A DNA stretch of 35,771 nt from Microbacterium gubbeenense DSM 15944 (GTDB lineage Bacteria; Actinomycetota; Actinomycetes; Actinomycetales; Microbacteriaceae): assembly GCF_000422745.1 (NCBI RefSeq), contig NZ_AUGQ01000020.1, forward strand, positions 1 to 35,771, in the 5' to 3' direction. The notes under the pieces were generated by a model, which did no database searches, was not told the origin of the DNA, and saw only the letters and a list, made by a program, of their open reading frames with translations. Made by a program: the position numbers and the translations under genes. The stretch's first letter is position 1; every line of letters begins with the position of its first letter. Positions 24,310 through 32,477 of this stretch are shown here, in pieces.

Positions 24310-24314
24310 TCCGC

Positions 24315-24345
24315 GTCGGGGCGGCCGTTCTCCGGCCGCCCCGAC
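24315..24345 (+). terminator. stem-loop after the binding-protein gene
   Basis: A perfect 13-bp GC stem (GTCGGGGCGGCCG with its complement) and TTCTC loop lie between the binding-protein stop and the ATPase start, with no T-run. In ABC operons such structures usually protect or partly terminate the message so that the binding protein is made in excess. The loop sequence equals that of the terminator at 17534-17572. Confidence 0.65.
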
Positions 24346-24369
24346 ACTCGACGTCGGAAAGGATCCACG

Positions 24370-25878
24370 TTGGAACACATCATCAGCCTTCGCGGCATCA
24401 GCAAGTCATTCGCTGGTGTGCAGGCGCTCGACAACGTCACGCTCGAGATCGCGCCCGGTGAGGTGCACTGCCTCGCCGGCGAGAACGGCAGCGGCAAGTC
24501 GACGCTCATCAAGGTGCTCTCGGGCGTGCACGCGCCCGACGGCGGCGAGATCATCCTCGGTGGGGAGAGCCACCGCGCGCTCACCCCGAAGCAGGCGATC
24601 GCGCACGGCATCCAGGTGATCTACCAGGACTTCTCGGTCTTCCCGAACCTCACGGTCCTCGAGAACCTCGCCTTCACCTCCGAGATCTCGGACAAGCGAC
24701 CCTTCGTCAGCTGGCGCCGCATGCGCCGCACGGCCGAGACCGCGCTCGAGAAGATCGGCGTCTCGATCGACCTCGATGCGCGCGTCGACTCGCTCCCGGT
24801 CGCGCAGAAGCAGCTCATCGCAATCGCGCGCGCCCTCATGAACGACGCACGGCTCCTCGTGCTCGACGAGCCGACGACGGCGCTGACGAACCGCGAGGTG
24901 GCCCGCCTGTTCTCGGTGATCGCCGACCTCACGGCGGAAGGCGTCGCGATCATCTTCGTCAGTCACAAGCTCGAAGAAGTCTTCGAGATCAGCCAGCGGT
25001 TCACAATCATCCGCAACGGCCGCCACGTGATCACGTGCCTGCCCGAAGAGCTCGATCGCGCGTCGTTCTCGTTCTACATGACCGGCCGCGAGTTCGACGA
25101 TGAGCGGTTCACGGGCGGCGACATCGCCGCCGATCCGATCCTCGAGCTCGACGGGCTCAGCGTGTCCGGAGCCTTCGAGGACGTCAGCCTCGCGCTGCGC
25201 CCCGGCGAGATCCTCGGCGTGACGGGCCTGCTCGGATCGGGCCGCACCGAGCTCGCGCTCGCGATGTTCGGCCTCATGCCGCACGATTCCGGTCGGATCA
25301 TCGTCGACGGCAAAGAAGCGAAGCTCCGCGGGATCCGCGATGCGATCGATCTCGGCATGGCCTACGTGCCCGAGGATCGCCTCACCGAGGGCCTCGCGCT
25401 CGAACGCTCGATCGGCAAGAACATCACGATCTCCGTGATCGACAAGTTCGTCTCGCGCCTCGGCACCCTGCGCGAGTCTCAGCTGAACGCCGAGGCGCAG
25501 CGCTGGGTCGACCGCCTCAAGATCGCGACCCCGACGCCCGCCAACGCCGCCAGCACGCTGTCCGGCGGAAACCAGCAGCGCGTCGTGATCGGCAAGTGGC
25601 TCGCGACGGGCCCGCGCGTGCTCGTGCTGAACGGGCCGACGGTCGGCGTCGACATCGGATCGAAGCACGACATCCACCGAGTGCTGCGCGAGCTCGCCGC
25701 CGACGGCCTCGCCGTCATCATCATCTCCGACGACATCCCCGAGATCCTCGAGAACTGCAACCGCGTGCTCGTCATGCGCGACGGTCGCATCGTCCACGAA
25801 GTCGATTCGGTCGACACGACGGAAGAGCGCCTGTCCGATCTCATGTCGAAGGACGTCGCCGAAGGAGGGAAGCGATGA
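24370..25878 (+). CDS. sugar ABC transporter fused double ATP-binding protein (RhaT-like)
   Basis: This 502-residue protein joins two ABC ATPase domains, as in the RbsA/RhaT group. Domain 1 has Walker A GENGSGKST (about 38-46), a degenerate signature LPVAQKQLIAIARAL, Walker B LVLDEPTTAL and switch VSHKLEEVFE. Domain 2 has GLLGSGRTELALAMFG, a good signature LSGGNQQRVVIGKW, but a Walker B that reads VLVLNGPTVGVDIG, with Asn-Gly where Asp-Glu is normal. Composite sites thus combine a good Walker pair with a good signature from the other half. The TTG at 24370 is chosen because GAAAGGA (24357-24363) precedes it and the protein starts with the expected domain. The stop overlaps the next gene (ATGA). 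Confidence 0.88.
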   Translation: MEHIISLRGISKSFAGVQALDNVTLEIAPGEVHCLAGENGSGKSTLIKVLSGVHAPDGGEIILGGESHRALTPKQAIAHGIQVIYQDFSVFPNLTVLENLAFTSEISDKRPFVSWRRMRRTAETALEKIGVSIDLDARVDSLPVAQKQLIAIARALMNDARLLVLDEPTTALTNREVARLFSVIADLTAEGVAIIFVSHKLEEVFEISQRFTIIRNGRHVITCLPEELDRASFSFYMTGREFDDERFTGGDIAADPILELDGLSVSGAFEDVSLALRPGEILGVTGLLGSGRTELALAMFGLMPHDSGRIIVDGKEAKLRGIRDAIDLGMAYVPEDRLTEGLALERSIGKNITISVIDKFVSRLGTLRESQLNAEAQRWVDRLKIATPTPANAASTLSGGNQQRVVIGKWLATGPRVLVLNGPTVGVDIGSKHDIHRVLRELAADGLAVIIISDDIPEILENCNRVLVMRDGRIVHEVDSVDTTEERLSDLMSKDVAEGGKR

Positions 25879-26891
25879 AGGCTCGCGCCGCGCTTCAGAA
25901 GGTTCTGCGCCAGAACGAGTTCTACATCCTGCTCGTCATCATCCTGCTCGCGATCGTGATCCAGGCCCGCAGCGGCCTGTTCTTCTCGCTCGACAACATC
26001 GTGGCGCTCGCCGGCGCGATGGTCGTGCCCGGGATCTTCGCGGTGGGCACCTACATGGTGCTCGTCTCGGGCGGCATCGACGTCTCGTTCCCGGCGCTCG
26101 CGTCCCTCGCGGTCTACGCGACGACGCGCATGCTGGTCGACTGGGGATGGGAGGGCGGCCTCTGGCTGCCGCTGGTGCTCGTGATCGGAATCTCGGCGGT
26201 GCTCGGCGCCTTCAATGGCGCGTTCACCGCGACCATCGCCGTGCCCGTGCTGATCATCACGCTCGGAACGTCGAACGTCTTCTCCGGATTCATGCAGGGC
26301 GCGCTGTCGTCCGTGCAGATCCCGTCGATCCCGCCCGCGATGGCCGAGTTCGGCCGCGCGTCGCTGCTCGTCACCGAGAACCCGCGCACCGGGCACCTGT
26401 CGAGCCTGCCGCTGTCCTTCCTCGTCCTGGTCGTGATCGTTGCCGCCGCGTTCGTCGTGATGAAGTACACGACCTTCGGCCGCTCGATCTACGCGATCGG
26501 CGGCGATGAGAGCTCGGCCGCGCGCGCGGGCGTCAACGTCAAGCGCACGAAGTTCGCGCTCTACATCATCGCGGGTGTGCTCGCCGGTATCGCCGGTCTC
26601 GTGCGCACCAGCATGATGGGCCAGATGCACCCGACGAACCTGCTCGGGATGGAGCTCATGGTCATCGCGGCCGTCGTCCTCGGCGGCACCGCCATCACCG
26701 GCGGCCGGGGAACCCTCACCGGCGCCATGCTCGGAACGCTGCTGATCGTGATCGTGCAGAACAGCATGATCCTCGTCGGCGTGCCGACCATCTGGCAGCG
26801 CGTCGCGCTCGGCGTGCTCATCATCGCCGGCACCGCGGTGTCGGCCGTGCAGATGACGCGGGCGCGCAAGAGGCAGGGGGCCATCGTATGA
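25875..26891 (+). CDS. sugar ABC transporter permease (RhaP-like)
   Basis: This 338-residue membrane protein belongs to the BPD_transp_2 family (RbsC-like). It has about nine hydrophobic segments, AVGTYMVLVSGGIDVSFPAL in the second-third helix region, GAFNGAFTATIAVPVLIITL, GRSIYAIGGDESSAARAGVN (the cytoplasmic coupling loop) and VLGGTAITGGRGTLTGAMLG. The ATG at 25875 overlaps the ATPase stop and has AAGGAGGGA upstream. Its stop codon overlaps a 17-codon open frame that leads to the second permease. Confidence 0.88.
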   Translation: MKARAALQKVLRQNEFYILLVIILLAIVIQARSGLFFSLDNIVALAGAMVVPGIFAVGTYMVLVSGGIDVSFPALASLAVYATTRMLVDWGWEGGLWLPLVLVIGISAVLGAFNGAFTATIAVPVLIITLGTSNVFSGFMQGALSSVQIPSIPPAMAEFGRASLLVTENPRTGHLSSLPLSFLVLVVIVAAAFVVMKYTTFGRSIYAIGGDESSAARAGVNVKRTKFALYIIAGVLAGIAGLVRTSMMGQMHPTNLLGMELMVIAAVVLGGTAITGGRGTLTGAMLGTLLIVIVQNSMILVGVPTIWQRVALGVLIIAGTAVSAVQMTRARKRQGAIV

Positions 26892-26941
26892 ACGTCAACG
26901 CACCCCACAACGGGGCGGATAACGAGGAGGAGGCATCGTGA
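26888..26941 (+). CDS. possible 17-residue coupling ORF between the two permeases
   Basis: ATG 26888 overlaps the stop of the first permease (ATGA), has CAGGGGG ending 7 nt upstream, and opens a frame MNVNAPHNGADNEEEAS that ends at TGA 26939-26941, overlapping the GTG start of the second permease (GTGA). Both junctions are the coupling type used throughout this operon. It could be a ribosome relay that keeps translation going across the 46-bp gap, with no function for the peptide. It may equally be chance. The peptide is hydrophilic and acidic. Confidence 0.35.
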   Translation: MNVNAPHNGADNEEEAS

Positions 26942-27993
26942 CCACCACCATGACCCCCACGACGCGCATGCCGCGCGGACTGCGCACCATGTTCCGGGAC
27001 GCGCATGTGACGCGCCTCGCCGTCGTTCTCGTCGCGCTGCTCGCGTTCTTCGCCATCGTGAAGTGGCCGAACTTCAGTTCGGTTGCGACGTGGCAGTCGA
27101 TGGCCATGCAGTTCCCCGAGTTCGGCCTGCTCGCGCTCGGCGTGATGCTGACGATGGTGCTGGGCGGAATCGACCTGTCGGTCGTCGGCACGGCGAACAT
27201 GACGGCGATCGCCACGGCGATGCTCATGCTGAAGATCGCGCCGGAAGGATCCGCTTCGTCGACCGGCTATCTCGCGCTCGGCGCGGGCGTCGCGTTCTCG
27301 CTCGTGGTCGGCGCCGTCGCCGGCGCGATCAACGGCTTCCTCGTCGCGAAGGTGAAGATCCCCGCGATCCTCGTCACGCTCGGAACGTTCGAGCTGTACA
27401 CGGGCATCGCGCTCGTGATCAGCGGCGGCAAGCCGATCTCCGGCATGCCGCCCGAGTACGCCTACGTGATGGGCAGTCGCATCGCGTCGTACATCCCGAT
27501 GGTGCTCATCATCTTCGTGATCGGCGCCGTCATCGTCTGGTACCTCATGAACCGCACGGCGTTCGGCACCAAGCTCTACATGCTCGGATCGAACGAGACG
27601 GCCGCAAACTTCACGGGCCTGAAGACGACGAGCCTCATCGTGCGCACGTACACGATCTCGGGCGTCTTCGCGGCGAGCGCCGGGCTCGTGATGCTCGCGA
27701 ACTACAACTCGGCGAAGGCCGACTACGGGTCGACGTACACGCTGCTCGCGATCCTCATCGTCGTGCTCGGCGGCATCAACCCGAACGGCGGAACCGGGCG
27801 GCTCGCGGGCGTCGTGCTCGCGGTGGTCGTGCTGCAGGTGCTGTCGTCGCTGCTGAACACGTTCCCCGGGGTGAGCAACTTCTACCGACCGCTCATCTGG
27901 GGCGGTGTGCTGCTGCTCGTGATCATCATCAATCAGTGGGACAAACGGGGCAATCTCACGCGGATGCTCCGATGGAAGGGAACAAGATCATGA
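26938..27993 (+). CDS. sugar ABC transporter permease (RhaQ-like)
   Basis: This 351-residue permease is the second BPD_transp_2 subunit. Recognisable parts are ALGVMLTMVLGGIDLSVVGT, GAINGFLVAKVKIPAILVTL, FGTKLYMLGSNETAANFTGL and IVVLGGINPNGGTGRLAGVV. It would pair with the first permease to form the sugar channel. The start is GTG 26938 with GGAGGAGG upstream. The stop overlaps the RpiB-like gene (ATGA, 27990-27993), which physically ties the transporter to the following enzymes. Confidence 0.88.
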   Translation: MTTTMTPTTRMPRGLRTMFRDAHVTRLAVVLVALLAFFAIVKWPNFSSVATWQSMAMQFPEFGLLALGVMLTMVLGGIDLSVVGTANMTAIATAMLMLKIAPEGSASSTGYLALGAGVAFSLVVGAVAGAINGFLVAKVKIPAILVTLGTFELYTGIALVISGGKPISGMPPEYAYVMGSRIASYIPMVLIIFVIGAVIVWYLMNRTAFGTKLYMLGSNETAANFTGLKTTSLIVRTYTISGVFAASAGLVMLANYNSAKADYGSTYTLLAILIVVLGGINPNGGTGRLAGVVLAVVVLQVLSSLLNTFPGVSNFYRPLIWGGVLLLVIIINQWDKRGNLTRMLRWKGTRS

Positions 27994-28553
27994 AGCTCGC
28001 CAAGGACCGACACGTCGTCATCGGAGCCGACTTCGCAGGATTCGCGCTCAAGGAGGCCGTGAAGAGCCACCTCGTCGAGAACGGGTGGAACGTCAAGGAC
28101 CTCACGCCGACGCACGACGACACCGACATGTACCACCGCGTCGGGTTCCTCGTCGGATCGCAGATCGCCGAGCGCGAGTATGAGAAGGCGCTGCTGTTCT
28201 GCGGGTCGGGCATGGGAATCCATGTCGCCGCGAGCAAGGTGCCGCACGTGCACTCCGCCGTGTGCGAGAGCGTGACGACGGCGCTGCGCGCCGCGACAGC
28301 CAACAACTGCAACGTGATGGCGATGGGCGGGTTCTACATCGCCCCGCGCCTCGGACGCGCGATGGCGGACGCGTTCCTCGGTCACTCGCTCGGCGACGGG
28401 TACGAGAACTGGGACGGGTTCTACGACTACCACCGCATCGGCTACGACGAGTGCGAGAACTTCGACTACGAGGCGTACCGTGCCAACGGCTTCCGCGTCG
28501 TCGATCCTCGCGAAGCAGAGCTCGGCCCCGAGCCGCGCGATCTCGCGTTCTGA
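27990..28553 (+). CDS. RpiB/LacA/LacB-family sugar isomerase
   Basis: This 187-residue protein has the RpiB fold signature: VVIGADFAGFALKEAVKSHL at the start and LLFCGSGMGIHVAASKVPHV (the GSGMG loop with the active-site Cys region) followed by AVCESVTTALRAATANNCNV and GGFYIAPRLGRAMADAFL. The C-terminus is longer than in RpiB, rich in Tyr and acidic residues (YDYHRIGYDECENFDYEAYR). RpiB relatives isomerise aldoses and ketoses, mostly as phosphates. It is coupled to the second permease and followed by a kinase and an aldolase, so it probably performs the first isomerisation of the imported sugar. The substrate is unknown. Confidence 0.8.
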   Translation: MKLAKDRHVVIGADFAGFALKEAVKSHLVENGWNVKDLTPTHDDTDMYHRVGFLVGSQIAEREYEKALLFCGSGMGIHVAASKVPHVHSAVCESVTTALRAATANNCNVMAMGGFYIAPRLGRAMADAFLGHSLGDGYENWDGFYDYHRIGYDECENFDYEAYRANGFRVVDPREAELGPEPRDLAF

Positions 28554-28564
28554 CGATACGTTCG

Positions 28565-30013
28565 ATGACGACGGGTGGAGACCGCTTCGCGGCCATCGAC
28601 CTCGGCGCGACGAGCGGCAGGGTGATCGTCGGCGAGGTCGATGGCGACAGTGTCACAGCGGCCGAATGCTCGCGGTTCAATAATCGGCCGGTGCGCGTCG
28701 CGGGCCTGATGCAATGGGATGTCCTCTCGTTGTGGGCCGATGCGGTCGACGGGCTCCAGCGCGCGGCGCGGGAGTACCCCGGGATCCGCTCCGTCGCCGT
28801 CGATACCTGGGGCGTCGACTACGGGCTGACGCGCGCGGGGCGCCTTCTCGGCAACCCCGCGCACTACCGGGATACGAGAACTGAAGACGTGATGGATCGT
28901 GTGCACGCGCACGTTCCGGCTGGCGAGCTGTTCGCGTGCGCCGGCGTGCAACCGGCGGCGATCAACACCGTCTACCAACTGGCCGCCGAGCAGTCGGGCG
29001 GCCTGCTGGAGGCCGCCGACGGCGCGCTGCTCATGCCCGACCTGTTCTCATACTGGCTGTCGGGTGAGCGCGTCGCCGAGCGCACGATGGCGTCGACGAC
29101 CGGCCTGCTCGGCACCGAGTCGGGCGACTGGGATCGCGACCTGCTCGCGCGGCTCTCGCTGCCCGACGGGCTGCTCGCCGACGTCGTTCCGGCGGGCACG
29201 CACCTGGGGCGGATCCTCGGAAGCGTCGGCATCGACGATCCGATCGACGTCGTCACGACGGCCGCGCACGACACCGCGGCGGCCGCCGTCGCGACACCGC
29301 TCCCCCCGCGCGGAGGCGTCTTCGTCTCGTGCGGAACATGGGGGCTGATCGGTGTCGAGCGAGCCGCACCGATGCTCGGATCCGACGCGTTCGCCGCGGG
29401 CCTCACGAACGAGCGCGGCGTCGACGACCGCTTCCTCGTGATGCGCAACGGCATGGGCCTCTGGATCCTGTCGGAGGCCCTTCGCGGGTGGGGCGCCGAG
29501 GACGAGCTGACGACGCTGCTCGATCGCGCCGCGGCGCGCGACGGCGACGTGCCCGTGTTCGACGTCGCGGATCCGCGCTTTCAGATCCCGGGCGACATGC
29601 CGCGCCGGATCGCCGACTGGTGCGGCGAGCACGGCGTCACGCCTCCCCGCGACCGCGTCGATCTCGTGCGGTCGATCATCGAGTCGCTCGCGCACTCGCT
29701 CGCGTTGTCGGCCCTCGAGATCGGCGCGCTGACGGGCGAAGTCGTGACGCAGATCAACATCGTCGGCGGCGGATCCCGCAACGCGCTGCTGTGTGCGCGC
29801 GTCGCGGATCTCGCCGGCGTGCCCGTCTTAGCCGGGCCCGTCGAGGCGACGGCGCTCGGCAGCTTGCTCGTCCAGGCCCGCGCCGCGGGCACGGTGAGCG
29901 GGACCGTCGACGATTTGCGAGCGATCGTGAACCGCACCATCTCGCCGCGGCAGTATCTGCCCGGCGCATCACACCACCCCGCGCCCCGGCGCAAAGAAAG
30001 GAGCGCACGATGA
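28565..30013 (+). CDS. FGGY-family carbohydrate kinase, rhamnulokinase-like paralog
   Basis: This 482-residue kinase parallels RhaB at 17584-18987 throughout: FAAIDLGATSGRVIVGEVDG, VAVDTWGVDYGLTRAG, HYRDTRTEDV, MASTTGLLGTESGDWD, TAAHDTAAAAVATPL, VSCGTWGLIGVE and NIVGGGSRNALLCARVADLA. Substrate-contact regions differ between the two copies, so it may act on another ketose. It lies 11 bp after the RpiB-like gene and overlaps the aldolase gene by 4 nt (ATGA, 30010-30013). The start at ATG 28565 has only a weak ribosome binding site, suggesting translation tied to the upstream gene. Confidence 0.83.
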   Translation: MTTGGDRFAAIDLGATSGRVIVGEVDGDSVTAAECSRFNNRPVRVAGLMQWDVLSLWADAVDGLQRAAREYPGIRSVAVDTWGVDYGLTRAGRLLGNPAHYRDTRTEDVMDRVHAHVPAGELFACAGVQPAAINTVYQLAAEQSGGLLEAADGALLMPDLFSYWLSGERVAERTMASTTGLLGTESGDWDRDLLARLSLPDGLLADVVPAGTHLGRILGSVGIDDPIDVVTTAAHDTAAAAVATPLPPRGGVFVSCGTWGLIGVERAAPMLGSDAFAAGLTNERGVDDRFLVMRNGMGLWILSEALRGWGAEDELTTLLDRAAARDGDVPVFDVADPRFQIPGDMPRRIADWCGEHGVTPPRDRVDLVRSIIESLAHSLALSALEIGALTGEVVTQINIVGGGSRNALLCARVADLAGVPVLAGPVEATALGSLLVQARAAGTVSGTVDDLRAIVNRTISPRQYLPGASHHPAPRRKERSAR

Positions 30014-30777
30014 GCGCACGTATCGCACCGGAGTCCGTGAGCGACGAACTGCTCGAGATGACGCTCGCGCTCGCCGAGCCGGAGCGGGATCTCGTGATCC
30101 TGTCTGAGGGCAACACGAGCGAGCTGGTCGGCGACGAGATCGTGGTGAAGGCGTCGGGCTCGTCGATGCGCACCGCGACGCGGAACGACTTCGTCACCGT
30201 GGGCGTGGACGAGCTCGTGGGCCTCCTGCGGGATCCCTCGACCGACCAGGATCGCCTCACCGCGGCGCTCACCGCCGGCGAGGCGGGCGGGCGCGCGCTG
30301 CGGGCATCGGTCGAATCTCTCGTGCACGTCGCCGTGCGGGCCCTCGCGCCCGTGCGCTATGTGGCGCACACCCACCCGACCGACGTGGTGTCGCTGGTCG
30401 CGAGCCAGCAGGCCGCGACGGCGTTCGCCGAGCCGGTCTACACCGACGAGCTGCTGATCCTCGGCCGCCCGCTCTTCGTGCCGTACGCGCAGCCGGGCCT
30501 GGAGCTCGGACGGCTGTTCCTCGAGCGGCTCGAGGGATACATGGATGAGCACGGCGAGCTCCCGTCGCTCGTGCTGCTCGGCAATCACGGCATCGTGGCG
30601 ATCTCGCAGACGGCCGCCGGCGCCGAGGCCGTGTCGATGATGGCCGTCAAGAGCGCCCGGGTGCGCCTCGGAGCCCGCGCCGCCGGAGGAATCGCCCCGC
30701 TCGGCGGAACGGCGGATTACTTCGATCGCCCCGACTTCGCCGAGCGCCGCATCCGCCTCGCGGGCACGGCCACCTGA
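30010..30777 (+). CDS. class II aldolase/adducin-family sugar-phosphate aldolase
   Basis: This 255-residue protein has the class II aldolase fold found in L-fuculose-phosphate aldolase and L-ribulose-phosphate 4-epimerase. It shows LSEGNTSELV (catalytic-type Glu and substrate loop), VKASGSSMR, AHTHPTDVVS with the metal-binding His pair, and LLGNHGIVAIS with the third His. It probably cleaves the phosphorylated ketose made by the preceding kinase. The start overlaps the kinase stop and has AAAGGAG upstream. It is the last gene of the rightward operon and is followed by a strong terminator. Aldolase versus epimerase cannot be decided from the sequence. Confidence 0.8.
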   Translation: MSARIAPESVSDELLEMTLALAEPERDLVILSEGNTSELVGDEIVVKASGSSMRTATRNDFVTVGVDELVGLLRDPSTDQDRLTAALTAGEAGGRALRASVESLVHVAVRALAPVRYVAHTHPTDVVSLVASQQAATAFAEPVYTDELLILGRPLFVPYAQPGLELGRLFLERLEGYMDEHGELPSLVLLGNHGIVAISQTAAGAEAVSMMAVKSARVRLGARAAGGIAPLGGTADYFDRPDFAERRIRLAGTAT

Positions 30778-30784
30778 ACGCGCG

Positions 30785-30828
30785 AAAGAACGGGGCGGAC
30801 CCGCACACGCGGATCCGCCCCGTTCTTT
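30785..30828. terminator. bidirectional terminator between the aldolase gene and rhaI
   Basis: AAAGAACGGGGCGGA (30785-30799) pairs perfectly with 30814-30828, then one mismatch and four more pairs close on an ACAC loop. It has a T-run on the plus strand and an A-run at the other end, so it can act on both convergent genes, ending 7 bp before the rhaI stop. Confidence 0.88.
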
Positions 30829-30835
30829 CAGCTGC

Positions 30836-31999
30836 TTACGCGCCCCAGCCGGCCTGCTGGCCGCCGACGCGGTCGGCTTCGATCTTCTCCTGGTAGCCGG
30901 AGGCCGAGAAGGCCGCCATCGGGTCGGCCGGGAGGCCGCGCGACTCGCGCCATTCGGCGAGCGCCGGACGCACGTCCGCGTAGAACGCGTCCATGAAGAC
31001 CTGGTTCGCGGCGAGCACGTCGCCCGAGACCTGTGCGGCACGGAGGGCCTCGGTGTCGACGAGCAGCGCGCGGGCCGTCATCTCCTGGACGTTGAGCACC
31101 GAGCGCGTCTGGCCGAGGATCTTGTTCTCGACGTTGTGGCACTGGTCGAGCATGAACTGCACGTCGGGGTTGTTGAGGCCGCCGCCGCGGATGACCTCGA
31201 CGACGATGCGGAACAGCTGGAACGGATCCGCCGCACCCACGATGAGGTCGTCGTCGGCGTAGAAGCGGCTGTTGAAGTCGAACGAGCCGAGCTTGCCGAG
31301 GCGCAGCAGCTGCATCACGATGAACTCGATGTTCGTGCCGGGCGCGTGGTGGCCCGTGTCGAGGCAGACGAGCGCCTTCTCACCGAGCGCGGAGACCTGC
31401 GCGTAGCTCGTGCCCCAGTCGGGAACATCGGTGTGGTAGAACGACGGCTCGAAGAACTTGTACTCGAGCACGAGACGCTGGTCGTCGCCGAGGCGCGCGT
31501 AGATCTTCTCGAGCGACTCGTGCAGGCGATCCTGGCGGCCGCGCATGTCGGCCTGGCCCGGGTAGTTCGAACCCTCGGCGAGCCAGATCTTCAGGTCGCG
31601 CGAACCGGTCTTGTCCATGACGTCGATGCACTGCAGGTGGTGATCGATCGCCTTGTTGCGGATCGTGGAATCCTCGTGGGTCAGGGCGCCGAACTTGTAG
31701 TCGTCGTCCTGGAACGTGTTCGAGTTGATCGTGCCGAGAGAAACACCCTCGTCCTCGGCATGCTTCCGCAGCGCGTCGAAGTCCGACAGGTCCCACGGGA
31801 TGTGCAGTGCGACGGTCGGCGCGAGGCCGGTCAGCTTGTGCACCTGCGCTGCGTCCGAGATCTTCTCGAACGGATCGCGCGGCGTGCCCGGCGTGCCGAA
31901 CACCTTGAAGCGCGTGCCGGAGTTTCCGAACGCCCAGCTGGGGAGTTCGATCGACTGCTTCGCGAGCTGGTCGAGGATGTCCTGGGAGAGGATGCCCAT
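30836..31999 (-). CDS. rhaI: L-rhamnose isomerase (RhaI, Pseudomonas stutzeri type)
   Basis: This 387-residue TIM-barrel isomerase converts L-rhamnose to L-rhamnulose. Markers are WAFGNSGTRFKVFGTPGTPR (N-terminal), ALHIPWDLSDFDAL, INSNTFQDDDYKFGAL, WLAEGSNYPGQADMRGRQ, YKFFEPSFYHTDVPDWGT, CLDTGHHAPGTNIEF, FDFNSRFYADDDLIVGA and QCHNVENKI, with acidic and His metal ligands spread among them. It belongs to the RhaI type rather than E. coli RhaA. The ATG at 31999 is chosen over a 14-codon extension because the extension is not conserved in character. It is downstream of rhaM on the same strand, 50 bp apart. Confidence 0.92.
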   Translation of the reverse strand: MGILSQDILDQLAKQSIELPSWAFGNSGTRFKVFGTPGTPRDPFEKISDAAQVHKLTGLAPTVALHIPWDLSDFDALRKHAEDEGVSLGTINSNTFQDDDYKFGALTHEDSTIRNKAIDHHLQCIDVMDKTGSRDLKIWLAEGSNYPGQADMRGRQDRLHESLEKIYARLGDDQRLVLEYKFFEPSFYHTDVPDWGTSYAQVSALGEKALVCLDTGHHAPGTNIEFIVMQLLRLGKLGSFDFNSRFYADDDLIVGAADPFQLFRIVVEVIRGGGLNNPDVQFMLDQCHNVENKILGQTRSVLNVQEMTARALLVDTEALRAAQVSGDVLAANQVFMDAFYADVRPALAEWRESRGLPADPMAAFSASGYQEKIEADRVGGQQAGWGA

Positions 32000-32049
32000 G
32001 GAGGTGCCTTTCTTTCGGGTGCGGCCTTCGTCGGCCGCCATGTCGGGGC

Positions 32050-32394
32050 TTATTCCGCGCGCGACGCGCGAAGCTGAGCCTCGAGGTGGAACACCTCGGG
32101 GAATGTGTCGGCGTTCTGATCCGCGCGGCCGTCCTGATCGACGAAGAAGCGCGCCATGTCGGCTTCCCAGCGCGCCGCGACCTCGCTGGTCGCGAGGTAG
32201 GCCTTCGACGCCGTGTCATCATCGGTCTCGTAGAAGCCGACGAGCTCGCCACCGCCGAGGTGGAAGATCGAGTAGTTTCGACGCCCCGACGCTGCGATCT
32301 CCTCGAGCATGTCGGGCCACACCGGATCATGGCGTCGCAGGTACTCGTCGAGCATCTCGGGCTTCACTCGCAGTCGAAACGCAATGCGCGCCAT
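32050..32394 (-). CDS. rhaM: L-rhamnose mutarotase
   Basis: This 114-residue protein interconverts the anomers of L-rhamnose and feeds the isomerase. It shows ARIAFRLRVKPEMLDEYLRR, HDPVWPDMLEEI, a short RRNYSIFHLGGGELVGFYE strand pair, and the MARFF segment after a Trp (RWEADMARFF), as in the dimeric RhaM/YiiL fold. Length is close to the usual 104-110 residues. The ATG at 32394 follows GGAGG by 6 nt; an upstream ATG at 32421 would sit over the promoter start. It is the first gene of the rhaM-rhaI operon. Confidence 0.9.
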   Translation of the reverse strand: MARIAFRLRVKPEMLDEYLRRHDPVWPDMLEEIAASGRRNYSIFHLGGGELVGFYETDDDTASKAYLATSEVAARWEADMARFFVDQDGRADQNADTFPEVFHLEAQLRASRAE

Positions 32395-32427
32395 CGAACA
32401 CCTCCGTCGGGTCTGCGCCACAAAAGT

Positions 32428-32439
32428 TGAATCGTTTCA
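32428..32439. promoter_or_regulatory. LacI-type operator at rhaM
   Basis: TGAATCGTTTCA is a 12-bp palindrome with a CG centre and one mismatched pair, a typical LacI-family operator shape. It covers the predicted transcription start of rhaM. Its arms differ from the TAAAGCGCTTTA sites at the transporter operon, so the LacI protein encoded at 32546-33553 is the better candidate for binding. Confidence 0.6.
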
Positions 32440-32468
32440 TTATGCTCATATCCCCGGGGTCGGAGCAA
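32439..32468 (-). promoter_or_regulatory. rhaM-rhaI promoter
   Basis: On the minus strand TTGCTC (32468-32463) and CATAAT (32444-32439) are separated by 18 bp. Transcription would begin near 32432, inside the palindromic operator and about 38 nt ahead of the rhaM ATG. Confidence 0.65.
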
Positions 32469-32477
32469 GTCGGGGTT

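Noticed and set aside
17534..24345. Identical TTCTC loops in the stem-loops at 17534 and 24315 as a mobile repeat family
   Set aside because: The stems are unrelated in sequence, and UUCUC-type loops are easily shared by chance in GC-rich hairpins.
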